This document shows positions 21,612-33,332 of a stretch of 64,000 bases of DNA, piece by piece. The notes below the pieces were generated by a model. The model made no database searches and was not told where the DNA came from. It was given only the letters and a program-made list of their open reading frames with translations. Both the position numbers and the translations under genes were made by a program. Origin of the DNA: Rhodotorula mucilaginosa (lineage: Eukaryota; Basidiomycota; Microbotryomycetes; Sporidiobolales; Sporidiobolaceae); contig CP137866.1 in NCBI GenBank assembly GCA_034406715.1, positions 434,001-498,000 on the forward strand, in the 5' to 3' direction. Positions within the stretch are counted from its first letter, which is position 1. Each line of letters opens with the position of its first letter.

Positions 21612-22649
21612 ATGATCGTCGGTAGCTCTACTCGACTGCTCACCCACTCTGTGCGCGGCTCTGCGCGCTCGGCGGCCTGCGCGGCATGCGAGACGGCGGC
21701 GCAGCGCTCTCAGCAGCAGCAGCAAGTGGTCAGTCCACCATCTCGGGCTGTTGAGCGAGACTAGCTAGTGCGGAGTCACGAAGGAGCTGGTACACGCTCT
21801 CCGGGGACTCTGGCGGGTCCAGACTGCGATGTATGCTGACTGCTCGTCTTCCCTCTTGACCTTGGTTCGCGATCTCGAAACGGGCAGCGCTCTGCACACA
21901 AGATGGTCCAAGTCCAGCTCACGACCGACATCCCTTCGCTCGGTTCCCGCGGCAACATCGTCATCACCTCGCCCGGCCGCGCCCGGAACCAACTCGTCCC
22001 CTCCGGATTGGCGCTCTACGTCGACCGCGACGGGAAACCGGTCAGCGCCGCGCGCGACATGGACGCCAAAGCGAAGGAGAGGATGGAAGGGTTGTTGATG
22101 GGTTGGTCGAGGACGAGGAGGGATTCGGAACGCGATAGGAGAGCCAAGGCTGTCCTCGATGGATTGACCGGAGCAGTCGTGCGTCCCCCTCCCTTTTTTC
22201 CCATGCTTGCGATTGATGAAGAACTATTCCCTTTGGCGAGCTAACCATGTGCGCGCACAATACCCCATCAGGCCGAAGACCCGCACGCACCCGCCCGCGC
22301 CGCCGACCGCGCCCTCGCGCAAGCGCTCTCGTCGCTCCCGCCCTCCCTCCTCCACTTCACCCGCCTGACCACCTCCCCGACCTCTCACGACCTGTTCGGT
22401 TCCGTCTCGGTCTCGGACGTGCTCACCCTCTTGCGCGAGTCGCCAGACGTCGCAGCCGCCGCCGCGACAGCCGGTGGTGGTCTCGTCGAGGGCAACTGCT
22501 ACTTTGACGAGGCGCAGGACGGTGTCGTCCGCGGACGGGTCAAACAGACGGGCACGTTCAAGTTCGTTGTCGAACTCAAGGCGATTCAGGAGAAGAAGGT
22601 CTTGAAGGTCGAGGTCGAGAGGGAGCAGGCAGCCAAGCCCGCATCGTAG
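21612..22649 (+). CDS. MRPL50: Mitochondrial large ribosomal subunit protein bL9m
   Basis: This is a mitoribosomal protein of the bacterial L9 family. Exon 1 (ATG at 21612) encodes an Arg/Ser/Ala-rich presequence 'MIVGSSTRLLTHSVRGSARS' ending in a Gln run. After a roughly 150-bp intron the L9 core starts at 21903: 'VQVQLTTDIPSLGSRGNIV' with the signature 'SPGRARNQLVPSGLALY'. The second exon boundary (GTGCGT about 22179 to CAG about 22270) joins to 'AEDPHAPARAADRALAQALS', and the C-terminal domain shows 'DLFGSVSVSDVLTLLRES'. The exact splice after the Gln run is not certain (GTGGTC or GTCAGT both possible); a start at the core ATG 21903 would lack the import signal. The stop is at 22647-22649. 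Confidence 0.85.
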
Positions 22650-22793
22650 GAGAGTTTCTTTCAACTCCGCAACCTCGCAAAGCAATACCCCAGACTCTTC
22701 CAAGAGCCCCGGTCCGTAAGGGAAAACAACATGTATTGACAGGACGGGGGTGATAGTATAGGATGTACTGATGGGCGCGCGTGCGAGCTAAAG

Positions 22794-23738
22794 TTACGCC
22801 GGATCGACGTATTCCTGCTTGGCCCACTTGACGAACGAGGGCACGTCCTCCGAGATCTTGCTCGGCATGCTCATCTCGCTAATAAACTTGGGGACCAACC
22901 CGCCCGGATCGCTCGAGACCGCCATGGTCCATTCGACCTTGCCGTCGGGCAGTTCGGCGACGTGCTCGACCGAGACGTACTTGCCGCGCGTGTAACCGGT
23001 TTGGGAGGGTAGCGAGTACGGGATCGAGATGACGAGGAAGGCGCGGCGGTTGCTGCTGTCGCTAGTGGTCCCAGTCCCGGTCCCGGACCCGGCGGGGACG
23101 GGCACGGTGAGGATCGCAAAGGCAAAGTCGCGATTCGACGCCGGGAAGGCGAGGTGATCTGCAGACAGGCATACCACACTGTCAGCAGCCGGACATCGAT
23201 CCAATCGCTGTCTGCCAGACCAAGACCACGTACACAGCGTTTGCCAGACTGCAGCAGGCCCCGTGCATCCGTGTCAGCGGTTTGTCGATCTCCGAAGGGT
23301 GGCAAGAGAGAGCTGCTGCACACCTTCCAGTTCTCCCGCCTTGACAACCTCGACCTGTTTCGCCGCGTTGCAACTCTCGATGTATTTCGACTCGTTGACG
23401 CTGTGATCCCTGAGCAAGCCGCGCTCAAAGTGCTCGTACGAGATTCGCTCGGTCGCGACGTCATGGATCGACTTTCGAGCGTGCCATTTGAATCCGTCCG
23501 TGTCCCCTGCTCCGGGCGGTGCCTTGTGCGCCGAACGAGTCGAATACGTCTGCGCACCGTTGTGGACTTTGCCCTTGGACCAGACAGGGTCGAGTGCCGT
23601 AGCTGAAAGCGAGTTGACGAGTTGGAGCGCAGCCGAGATGGCGCCTTCGACCCACGCGGCGTACTGCGGGTCTTCGGGCGAGGCCGGGAGATCTTTGCGA
23701 GCGAGTTCGTGCAGCGTCAAGGGACTGCTGACCGCCAT
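22794..23738 (-). CDS. DUF3074 (START-like) domain protein
   Basis: The protein matches the fungal DUF3074 family, a START-like hydrophobic-pocket fold of unknown ligand. Visible blocks are 'DGFKWHARKSIHDVATER', 'ISYEHFERGLLRDHSVNESK' and, after splicing, 'GELEVWQTLYHLAFPASNRD' and 'FAFAILTVPVPAG', with 'VEWTMAVSSDPGGLVPKFIS' near the end. 'EVWQTLY' needs a 15-nt exon (23234-23248), with flanking introns using GTGTGC and GTACGT donors. The ATG at 23738 ('MAVSSPLTLHELARKD') is the first true ATG; the frame above it opens only with GTG. It shares a 106-bp divergent promoter gap with the dCMP deaminase gene. The stop is at 22794. A lipid-binding role is inference from the fold only. Confidence 0.82.
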
Positions 23739-23844
23739 AGCGTGCGAGGCGGGAAACACGACGGGGGCGCGTCGAGTCGCGTCAAACTGATGAGGAGGAA
23801 GCTGAGCAGCTCAGCCTCTCACGCGCTCTAGCGACTCGAGAGGG

Positions 23845-25322
23845 ATGCTCATCTGCCTCGTAGGACCGCCGCAAGCAGGCAAGAACAGCCTCGCAGATCA
23901 CCTCGTCGCCCAGCACGGCTACGAGCGAGTCCACCTCGGCTCCTCATCTCCTCACCTCGAACCCGGTTCGTACGCCTCGTCGAGCGACTTCTTGGACCAT
24001 GCGACGCGCACGTGGAGGCGAAACTATGTCACGACCGATTTGATCTCTAAGGCAAAGCTCGTCGAGTTTGCAAAGCGCCCCTTTGTCGCCATCGTCGCCG
24101 TCGACGCTCCCCTCGGAACCCGCTTCAAACGCGCAGTCGCAGCGTGAGACTCCCGCGGGCTCTTGCCTTAGCTGGACATGAATGACTGACCCTTCTCACC
24201 ACAGAGCACGCGCAAGAGGCGACATGGAGCCGTCGCTCGAAGATTTCGTCGCCCGAGACGACCTTCTCTACCACGGCACCCTCCCATCACCCGCCGCCCC
24301 CAACGACGCGCTGGCCCGTCTCGACCTCGCGGAAAGCGACGAACAACCTGCCACTCCGAACAAAGCGGCGCGGCTGACACCCTCTTCCGACGTACCCCCC
24401 TCACCGTCACCTTCTCCTGCTCGGCAGCTCACGCCCATACCGTCCCCGGAATTATCTCGAAACCGCCCCAGAAGCTCAGCAACAACCACGAACGGCTCAT
24501 CTGCAACCTCGGACTGCACCCGTCCAGCGGCAGTCGATGATACCACCTTGGCCGCGATCCTCCCCCTCGCGCACCTCACCCTCCCAAACCCCTACCCCTC
24601 CCTCGCGCCGTTCCTCTCCTCCTTCTCGCTCCCGATCCTGTCCGAGCTGCTCCGCCCCTCATGGGACACCTACTTCATGCTGCTCGCCTCGCTCGCGTCC
24701 CTCCGCTCCAATTGCATGAAACGCCGCGTCGGAGCCGTCCTCGTGCGCGAGAAGCGCGTCGTCAGTACCGGTTACAACGGTACGCCGAGGGGAGTGAGGA
24801 ATTGCGGAGAAGGCGGGTGTGGGAGGTGCAACTCGCACGGCGATGGGTGGGGTGACGACCCTGAATCAAGTCGGGGCGAGGGTGACGTCTTTTCGAACGG
24901 GGACGGCGGCCGCGGCGGAGAGGGCCGACCGGCGGCAAACGGACCGAGGAACCTCAGTCGGATCGGCGAGGCACTCGACGAGTGCTTGTGCTTGCACGCC
25001 GAGGAGAATGCGCTCCTCGAAGCTGGCCGGGAACGAGTCAGCGGTGGAGGGACCGAGGGCGCAGTCCTGTACTGCAACACGTGCGTGTCCTCTGCCCCAC
25101 CCTTCCACTCTTCCCAATCGCCGCGAAGACTTACTGCAGACTCTACACCCCCTCTTCCCGCGCAGCTGCCCTTGCCTGCGATGCACGGTCAAGATTGTCC
25201 AGTGCGGCGTCAAGGAAGTCATCTACTCGCTCTCGTACTCGATGGACGCGGCGTCTCGGCGAGTCATGGAGGAAGCCGGGGTCGTCCTGCGCCAGATCCC
25301 GCAACCTGCATTTCCGCGATGA
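23845..25322 (+). CDS. DCD1: Deoxycytidylate deaminase with N-terminal kinase-like domain
   Basis: dCMP deaminase converts dCMP to dUMP, feeding dTMP synthesis. The N-terminal domain 'MLICLVGPPQAGKNSLADHL' has a Walker-A-like loop and 'KRPFVAIVAVDAPLGTRFKR', as in budding-yeast Dcd1. After an intron (GTGAGA at about 24147 to CACCACAG) a Ser/Pro/Thr-rich linker leads to the deaminase: 'RPSWDTYFMLLASLASLRSN', 'MKRRVGAVLVREKRVVSTGY', 'NGTPRGVRNCGEGGCGRCN', the zinc site 'CLCLHAEENALLEAG', and 'CPCLRCTVKIVQCGVKEV' after the last intron (GTGCGT about 25082). A Gly/Glu-rich insert of about 40 residues sits before 'NLSRIGEALDECLC'. Zn ligands (His-Ala-Glu, Pro-Cys-x2-Cys) are intact. It ends 66 bp before the IML1 stop on the other strand. 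Confidence 0.93.
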
Positions 25323-25388
25323 CTTGCAAACCCCTACAACAACAGTTTGTGCCCGGACGGCGGAATGAGAGCCCTCCCACATCCACCT

Positions 25389-28300
25389 TTACGTCGAACC
25401 TTGGCCGAGCTCGCCGTACAATCGTTGCAACTCGGTCGCGTCTGCGCAGACTTCGCGCAAGCGTCTGAGCGGTTCCTGGCTGTCCAGTTCGGGGTGATGA
25501 CTCGTCCAGATCCGGTTCGGAGAGCAAGCGAATGCGAGCCGGCCTGGCTCGGCGGGGTCGTCCTCGTCGGGGAAGATGGAGACGAGTACGGTACCGCTGC
25601 GGTGGATGTATTGCGAGTGGACGGTTGGGGTACGGCGGTACGAATATTCGACGTCGATGTCGGAGGGGAAAGTCGAGTCGGCGCCGAGGTCGAGGAAGAA
25701 ATCGAGTGAGCGGAGAACGCGAGCGAGGGCGAGTCTGCGGCGGGAGCAAGATCTCCAGAGTCAGACCGGACACAGCTCTCGGCAGGGATAGTCTCGTCCA
25801 AGACTCACTCTTGCAGATAGGTTCCCACGGCGGTCTTGTCCTCGGCGCTGAGGTCACCCTGCCCGTCTTCCTCCTCGTCCGAGCTATCGTCGCTCAGGTT
25901 TGGCACCGTCGGCAAGACGACCGGCTTCACCACCGTCGGCTTCTGGAACGGGTTGTGCCGGTCGAGGACGGCTCGCATCGACACTTCGATCAACGTCAGG
26001 CCGTAACGAGCCGTCTGCCTCGTCCAGGTCTGGATGACGTTGTCGACGACTTTTCCCGAGGCCGTGAGCCACGCGAGCTCGATGTGGTACGCCGCGGCGA
26101 CGTTGTGCGAGCGGTCGAGATGGCACAGGACGCGTTCGGAGCGGTCGGATCGCTTTGCCGCATCGAGGTCGAGCACGACGGCATGCGTCATCTGCACGAC
26201 TGGGCGCCGAATGGGTGGAAGACTCGACATCGACATAGCCGGTGACCCGGGCATGCTCGTCGACATGCTGCTCGACTTGGGCAGCACCGGTACGGAAGCG
26301 GAAGTGTCGGTTCGAGCGAGCAGAGCCGCGGCCGTCTTTGCTGGCGGCGGGAGCGGCGCAGGCGGCAAGTCGAGATCTGCATCGAAGCGCGGCGAGGTAG
26401 GAAGGAGACCCGTGCGTCCGCTGAAGCTGTGTGCCGGCCGAGCTTGCATACGAGAGAGCCAGTTGGCGCGCGGAGTACGACCGGCAACCGGAGCAGTGCT
26501 CGGTGAGCCCGAAGGACCGTTCTGCTGCTGCTGCTGCGCCATCGAGGTCGCCCATCCCGGAGCGTCGAGGGTGGTCCTGTGCGGGAATACAGTCAGTCAT
26601 GCCTCGTCGGAAGTCTCGAAGTGCGTAAGGAGAGGAACTGACTGTGTGATTGAGAGCGGTTCCTTCTCGAGGCCCGTCGGTGCCCAGCGAACACCCTCGA
26701 TCAAGTCCATCAACGCATGAAACCCTTGCGCCTGAATCATCGCATCCGAGACGTCGTTCCCTTGCAAGGCCTTGTTGGCACTGATGATGTAGTCGCGATC
26801 GGGTACTTTCTTGGCGGGCAGGAGGACGAGACGCGTCCGGCGATACCGAACCGATCGCTGCACGTCTGGCTTCTCTGCTCCGGCGACGAGACGGTCGCAG
26901 TACTGCCAGTCGATCGGCTCGACCATGGCAGGGTACGGGCAGACAAAGTGAGACATGTCGTAGTTGTCGGTTCCGCGGGTCCACACGAGCGCTTTGTAGG
27001 CGTAGTCGGTCTTGGCCCAAGTCCGACGGCGGCGGAGAACCTTGACAAAGACCGACTGGGTGCGGCGGTCGTACGCGATGCGATGGATCTGATTCGCGAG
27101 GGAGAGGTAGATCGCCGTAACTTCGCCGTCTTGGATGTCTCGCAAGACGTCCGGCAAGGTCTTGCTCGTCGCCATGTTGATCGCGTCGAGAGCGCCGACG
27201 GCGTTGACAGGAGTGCAGATCTGGAAGCCGTGACTGAGGCGCTGGCAGATGAGCTCTGTGATGAGCGTCAGCACATGTGACCGCTTCGGGTGGTCGGTCC
27301 GCAGCAAGAAGGACGTGGTGACGGCGTTGGTCGGGACGCTGTATCGGTACTCGGAGTACTGGCTCTGCAGAACGTCTGCCGAGGGGAGGTAGTCGGTCGT
27401 GATGGGTAAACATGCGCCTCGAGTGATAGACCTGCGATTAATGAATGTCGAGGTCAGCCGAGTGGACCGAGTTCGAAAGCCAAAGGACACAGACGTACCG
27501 CCATTTCACGCCCATCCGCATGCTCTTCCGGTCGGTTATCACGATGCTGGCCCACCGGCGGGTCTGATCCGCCAGGCCGACGCTTCTCTTGCCCGGCTTA
27601 GAAGGGTTGAATTTGGACGCCACGGAAATCTTGCCGCCGCTGATTCCCATCGCTCTGCGGAACGCAGCACCAGGCTCGTACGCTTTCAGCGACGACGACA
27701 TTTGACCCGCGTGCTTGTCGAGCGAGCCGACGTTCCCGTTCGTGCCGACACTGCGCCCGTGACCTTTGTCGGCGGTAGCGCCACTCGTGCTTCCAGCGGT
27801 CGACATGCTCGAGCCAATCGCGATGGGCTGCGTTCGGCCATTCGTGGTCGTCGAGCGAGCGTCGTCCGGTCGTGACTTGTTGCGCGAGGTCGAACGGTGC
27901 GTCGCGCTCGAGTAACCTAGCACTGGAGTCTCACTCGTAGCATCGTCATCATGATCCGAATCGTCCGGCTTGAGACTTGCTTGGACGTCGATGCGAGCGA
28001 CGGCGACGGGCGCAGCGAGAGGCGAAGAGGTGGTCGCAGGTGCGTGCGAGCGACCGAAAAGGTTCAACCAGCTTGGGCGGGACGAGGAGGAAGAAGAAGG
28101 TAATGGTGGAGGAGCAGCCGGGGTCGAAGCAGCGCTCGACGGCGGGGCCGATCCCAACGCTCCCGTCAAACGCGCAATAAGCGCGGGAGTAGAGGCTTTC
28201 CGTGAGGCGAGCGAAGGACTGGCACCGTTCGCTGTGCTGGGTTTGCTCGTGGCCGACGAGATGGTGCGGACCGAACCGGAGACCGAACTGGATCGACCGT

Positions 28301-31065
28301 GTCGCCCCTGCGACGGACGCCGGGCGATCGGGGTCTTTGACCTCCCGAGCGAAGCGTCCTCCTGCGCTCGCCTACGCCGTACTTCGCGAGCGGTCAAGCG
28401 CCCGCGATCAGCGTCGGCTTCGTCATCTGCCGACTCGCTCCGCGAGAGAACGGTGGCATCGGAAGACGAGTCGGTCGAGACCGACTCCCGTCGGCTACTA
28501 TCAGACGTGTCGAGCGACGATGTGCTCGACTGAGGAGAAAGTATAGCCGTCACTGGCTGACCACGACCGAGCGCGGCGCGCGACGAGTTGTTTGTTTGAG
28601 CTGGTACCATCAAGGGCGACAATGCGGGTCGTGCGGCGGCGGCGGCGGCTTCATCGCGCTCTTCGTGCGCTGCTCGCGCTTCTGCATCACGGTCCTCCTT
28701 GACGCTCCAAGCGCTGCCATCGCCGTGCCCGCTCGAACCCGTCCCGCTCGTCCCGCTCGTTCCGGTCGTCGCGCCGCTCTCTCGCACTTCGGCCCACTGC
28801 GCCATGGCGCCGTTCGCGCTCAGCTGGGCCGGATCCGGCGCTCCGACCGCCATCGCATCGTACCGGTCTCGCTTGAGCTGACGCTTTTCCGCCTCGCTGA
28901 GGAAGGCGACCGAGTCGGCGACGATGTTGGCGCCGAGCGACAGGAGCGGAATCGAGATCGGCATGCGCTCCGTGACGCCCTGAGTGGCCAGTTCGTAGCA
29001 TCGGGCGCGCGGCATGAATCGATCGATGCGATGGGGCTTGTCGATCTGTGTGCCGAAGAAATGCGGGAAGACAAAACCCGGCTCCATGTAGTACAGCGAG
29101 GTTTCGAGCGCCGTCGGTGGAGCCGGAGCTGGCGGGACTCTGGGAGTTGCAGACCCCGCCGGTGCCGATGCGACAGAGTTGAGAGAAGGAGAAGGGAGAC
29201 CGATCGAAGCCGATGCCATGCGAGCATGCTGGACGGCCTCGGAATGCGGCGCAGGCGGTGGATCAAAGTACAGCGGATCGCGCTGGTCATCCGGCACGTG
29301 GACCGGCACAAAGCGCGAGGGTGCATGAGAGGCTGTCGTCGACGCGGCGTCGGGAGCGAGAGGATCGCGCAGGGGAGGCGAGGCCGGGAAACTGGCTGCT
29401 TGCCGGAGCGACGAAGGCTGGAAGGCGTTCGAAGTCGCGTTCGAGGCGCCGAGTCGGAGACCCGTCGTCATCGGCGACCGACCAAAGGATACCGCCGTGG
29501 TGCTCTTGGACGTGAGGACGCCCGAGTCGTTCGCGGCAAAGGTGGTCTCGGCCGCGATCGGGTCTGGCGAGCGGAATTGGAAGAGCGGGACCGTGTGCAG
29601 GGGCATCTTGCTGAGACTGATCAGGTCGAGTCCGATCCCGTGGTACAGCATGCGTTCCGTTGTGAGCCGCAAGAGGTTCTTCTCCACGTGGTAGTAGCTC
29701 GTGCCGGCGGTCAAGATCAGGATCTCGAGGTTGGTCCGCTGCAAGTCGCGGTCGATCCAGTGTTCTTCGAACGAGTTGAGCGCGAGGTTCATCGCTTCGA
29801 GGACTGGCGACTCGTGCGCGTTCGCGAGTCGGCCAGAGAGCTTTTGCGACCCGTCTGGACGGGTTCGGAGAAAGACGGTCGACTGCCACCTTCTCAGTTC
29901 GAGCGCGACATCGTGAATGATCGATTTTGGCGGGGAGGGGGTCAAGTCAAGGATGACCTGTGGACATGTCTTTGGGGTCAGCTGATGGGCCGAATTGGCC
30001 GCGTCCCGTATCAGCTCACCTTGTAGAAATCGCGATACAGCGTTCCGTCATCCAGACGACTGAGAGGCGCCCGCTCTTCCTCTCCGTCCTGCGCATCGTC
30101 GTAGATGACCCGTCCGTAGAGGACAATACTGACGACGTGACTCGTCGGGATGCCCTTGCTCCGCTTGTCCTCGGCGTCGGGACTCATCTTGCCGCTGTAG
30201 TGCAGAAACAGTTCCTGCAGAAACAGTTCGCACTTTTCGAGGAGCATGCTGCCGTCCTCCTCAAAGTGCCACATTTCTTGCGACATTTCGATAAAGACGT
30301 AGCACCGCGCCGACTCGGACCGGAAGACAAACTTGGTCTCGTCGGTGATGTACGCCGCGTCGACCCTCGTGTTCTTGGCGTGCGACGACGAGCCGCGGCG
30401 CGCGCCCGGCTTTTTCGACAACGACGGCGGCGAGGAAGAGATCGAAGTGTACATGTCTCCGACGCGGAGGCGAGCTCCGGACCCGGGCAAGGCGACTCGC
30501 TGGCCCGTGTGAAGGACCTTGTCGGCGAGCGAAAGCGTCAAGGCAAAGCTGTCGGGGCGGGACAGGTACATGTTGTTGAAGTAGAGCTCGACGTGAGTAG
30601 CGCAGATCCCAGCCGGAGGTGGTGCAGGGATCTAGACCGACAGGGAGAGCGGTCAGGAGTCGCGTCGACTGGAGGAATAGGTCAGGCGCAACAACGTACG
30701 AGGGAGAGCTCGACTTCGGTGCGGGTCTTGACCCAGCTATAGGACTGTGCCAGCATGGGGCTGACTATGACCTGGGCTTTCCCTCGCCTCCTCGTCGCTG
30801 TCGCGAGCCCCACCAATCCAGCATCCCCACCACCACCACCACCAGCATTCGCGTTCACGTTCGCAGCGTCATCGGCGTCGGCAGTCTTTTCCACCTTGTA
30901 GAGCAGGGGCTTGTCGCGGCCTTTTCCCTTGCTGGAGGGCGACAGGACTGGTCGCACGGCTACGAGGTCGCCTGGAACGGCGTCAGGCGGGAGTGCGGAA
31001 GGATGGATCGAGATGTCGACGGTCGCGGCCGTGTCGACGTGCAGCTCGACCGGTTGCGGCGGCAT
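25389..31065 (-). CDS. IML1: IML1/DEPDC5 homologue, GATOR1 (SEACIT) subunit, DEP domain not found
   Basis: Iml1 is the catalytic-complex scaffold of SEACIT/GATOR1, the GAP toward the Rag GTPase Gtr1 that restrains TORC1 at the vacuole. N-terminal domain: 'VELYFNNMYLSRPDSFALTL', 'AYITDETKFVFRSESARCYV', 'FIEMSQEMWHFEEDGSMLLE', 'SHVVSIVLYGRVIYDD'. Then 'IIHDVALELRRWQSTVFLR', 'EILILTAGTSYYHVEKNLLR', a long Ser/Pro/Ala insert (about 27.8-29.4 kb), 'MEPGFVFPHFFGTQIDKPHR', 'YRYSVPTNAVTTSFLLRTDH' and 'DYAYKALVWTRGTDNYDMSH'. The C-terminal domain is 'HAVVLDLDAAKRSDRSERVL' to 'VVDNVIQTWTRQTARYGLTL' and ends 'LQRLYGELGQGST' at 25389. Between SHEN and C-terminal parts only a Gln/Ser/Pro linker is seen. 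About nine exons. Confidence 0.92.
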
Positions 31066-31399
31066 GGCAGGCTAGCTACCCTCCCTGGCTCTAGGCCCTG
31101 CAGCTAAGCCTATAGCCGGTGCGGAAAGAAGCCCCGCTCCCGGCCTTGCACCGCCCTGCAGTGCACCGCCCCGGCCCATCCGATTTCGCTCTTTTCGCAG
31201 GCACATTCCGGGGGCACGGTGTGTCAGGGGAAGCCAATCACACAAGCTTAAGGTTTCATACATTGCTACTCGCTCGATCTCGACGAGTGAGAACGATTTT
31301 TACCTCGATCACGCTCGTTGTCGCAGCGGCGCGTGTCGAACGGTTCGCGGTTCTCTTCAGCTGCACCTTTCACTAAGGCGACTCTTTAGGACCGCCAAC
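31066..31399. promoter_or_regulatory. Divergent upstream region of IML1 and the syntaxin gene
   Basis: 334 bp between outward-facing starts. It contains an AT-richer patch around 31240-31265. No specific motif is recognised. Confidence 0.35.
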
Positions 31400-33332
31400 A
31401 TGTCTCGTGATCGTCTCCGTGAAGCACGCGTACGTCTCCACGGCGCCCCCTCTTGCCGTCGCCGCTTTGAAGCAGCGTCGCTTTTGTGCCAGCGCCCCAT
31501 CTTCTCGCCCGAGGCGGCACTTTGCAGTCCATGCAGCATAGAGGCGCTTTTTGCTGACGTAATCCGCGCCCTACAGAGTCAGCAGCAGGGCGCGTACGGC
31601 GCACAGCAGGGCTACGGTCAGCCCCAAGACGGGTATGGAGGAGGAGGCTATGCACCCCAGCAAGCGCAGCAATACGGCAACCAAGGAGGCTACGGGTGCG
31701 CCTTCTCTGTCCGACTATGCAGCCTTGTCACCCGAGACTGACCGCGGCACCTCGGTCGGCAGCAATTACAACCCGCCGCCTCAGCAGTATGCGCCGCCGC
31801 CGCCTCAGCAGCAGCAGCCGCAGCAGAACCAGTACTCGGCCGTCCCGGTCAGCTATGGCAACGCAGCCGGCGACTCGTACGCCATGCAGGCAGTCAACGG
31901 CAACGGGACGCAGAGCCTGATCGGGAGTGACCTCGGACCTTTCTTTGCCGAGGTGCGTTCGTTCAACACCACTCGCTCGGCCTCCGCGATGTCTCCCGAG
32001 GCTCTGACCAGGGGTGACTGAGAGAGACAGCGTAGATAGACACTGACTTGTTGGGTGTGTGCGCGCTCAGGTCGAGTCGATCCAGGACCAGATCAAGCAA
32101 CTGCACCAGAACATCAACCATGTCTCGGAGCTTCACGCTCGCCGCCTCGCTTCCACCGACGACATGACCCAGTCGACGACGGGTCAGCAACTGACCCAGT
32201 TGACGACGCAAACGACCGGCCTGACCAACTCGATCCGGAACCGGATCACGGTCCTGAACGACGCGAACCGCAAGAGTCCGCAGGGCGACCAGGGCTTCAA
32301 CACGCGCAAGTTGCAGATCGCCAACTTGCAAAACTCGTTCAAGCGCGCGCTCGAAGAGTACAACCTCGTCGAGAAGCGGAGTCGGGAAAAGTACCGCGAC
32401 AGGATGGCGAGGCAGATCAAGATTGGTCAGTCCTCGCCTTCGGACTCGGGCACTCGAGTCGCTCTGTCAGGCTGACACTCTTCGTGCTATTCCTTCTCAG
32501 TCAAGCCCGATGCGACCGACGACGAGATCCGGGCGGCGTGGGACGACTCGCAAGGCGGTGCTCAGATCTTTTCCCAAGCTGTGAGCCAACCCCTCTCCGC
32601 CGTTTGTCGACTTGCGCGATCGAATGCAGTCCGATCTGACGCGCTCCCGCCCCCTCCTTGTAGCTCGTCTCGTCGCGTACTCAGGGCGCTCGCGCTGCCT
32701 TCGCCGAAGTCCAGTCGCGCAACCAAGATCTGCGCAAGATCGAGGAGACGATCACGCAGCTCGCGCAGATGATGCAGGACGTGAGTCGCTCAACCCTCGT
32801 CGATTTCTCTGTTCCTTCTCGGGAGCAATGCACTCATCCGCTCCTCTTCCACTTGACTAGATGGCCACGCTCGTGCTCGAGCAAGACGAGTCGGTCCGAA
32901 TGATCGAGACTCAGGCTGTCCAAGTCAACTCGGACGTCGAGAACGGGTACGTCCGCGTGTCGCATTCGTTCACTCTCGCGCTTTTGATTGAGTGACTGAC
33001 CCGTATGCATGCGAAAACTACAGTCTGCAGCAGACGAAGAAGGCCGTCAAGAGCGCACGGCGGGCTCGGCGTATGCGATGGGCTTGCTTCATCATCCTGC
33101 TCTGGCAAGTTTACTCTCTGTCCTCAGCTCGGGCGGAGGTCCGCCGAATTCTGTACTGACGGAGTGGGCACACCATTTGGACTCGAACAGCATCATCATC
33201 GTGGTCGTCGTCGTTGTCGTCGTCGAGGTTCTCAAGAACCAGGTGAGTGGCCAACACTTCCCCACGAGCTTGTGTTCCCGAGTTTCACTGTTCTGACCCT
33301 TTGCTTTGTCTCGACCACAGGGCAAGCTCTAA
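31400..33332 (+). CDS. SSO1: Plasma-membrane t-SNARE, Sso1/Psy1-type syntaxin
   Basis: This Qa-SNARE drives exocytic fusion at the plasma membrane. Exon 1 is 'MSRDRLREAR' (31400-31429); after a 147-bp intron comes a Gln/Gly/Tyr/Pro-rich leader ('SQQQGAYGAQQGYGQPQDGY', 'NYNPPPQQYAPPPP'). The Habc domain starts 'DLGPFFAEVESIQDQIKQLH' and contains 'TRKLQIANLQNSFKRALEEY'. The SNARE helix is 'RNQDLRKIEETITQLAQMMQ' plus 'MATLVLEQDESVRMIETQAV'. Next is a basic stretch 'KSARRARRMRW' and a tail anchor 'ACFIILLCIIIVVVVVVVV' ending 'EVLKNQGKL'. The anchor forms only if a GC-AG intron at 33105-33190 is removed (see findings). The stop is at 33330-33332. Confidence 0.92.

Noticed and set aside
23739-23759. 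Start at 23759 for the DUF3074 gene
   Set aside because: That codon is GTG; the first ATG is at 23738.
28596-30026. 476-codon plus-strand frame inside IML1
   Set aside because: It is antisense to conserved Iml1 domains and has Arg-rich, family-free content, as expected of a shadow frame.
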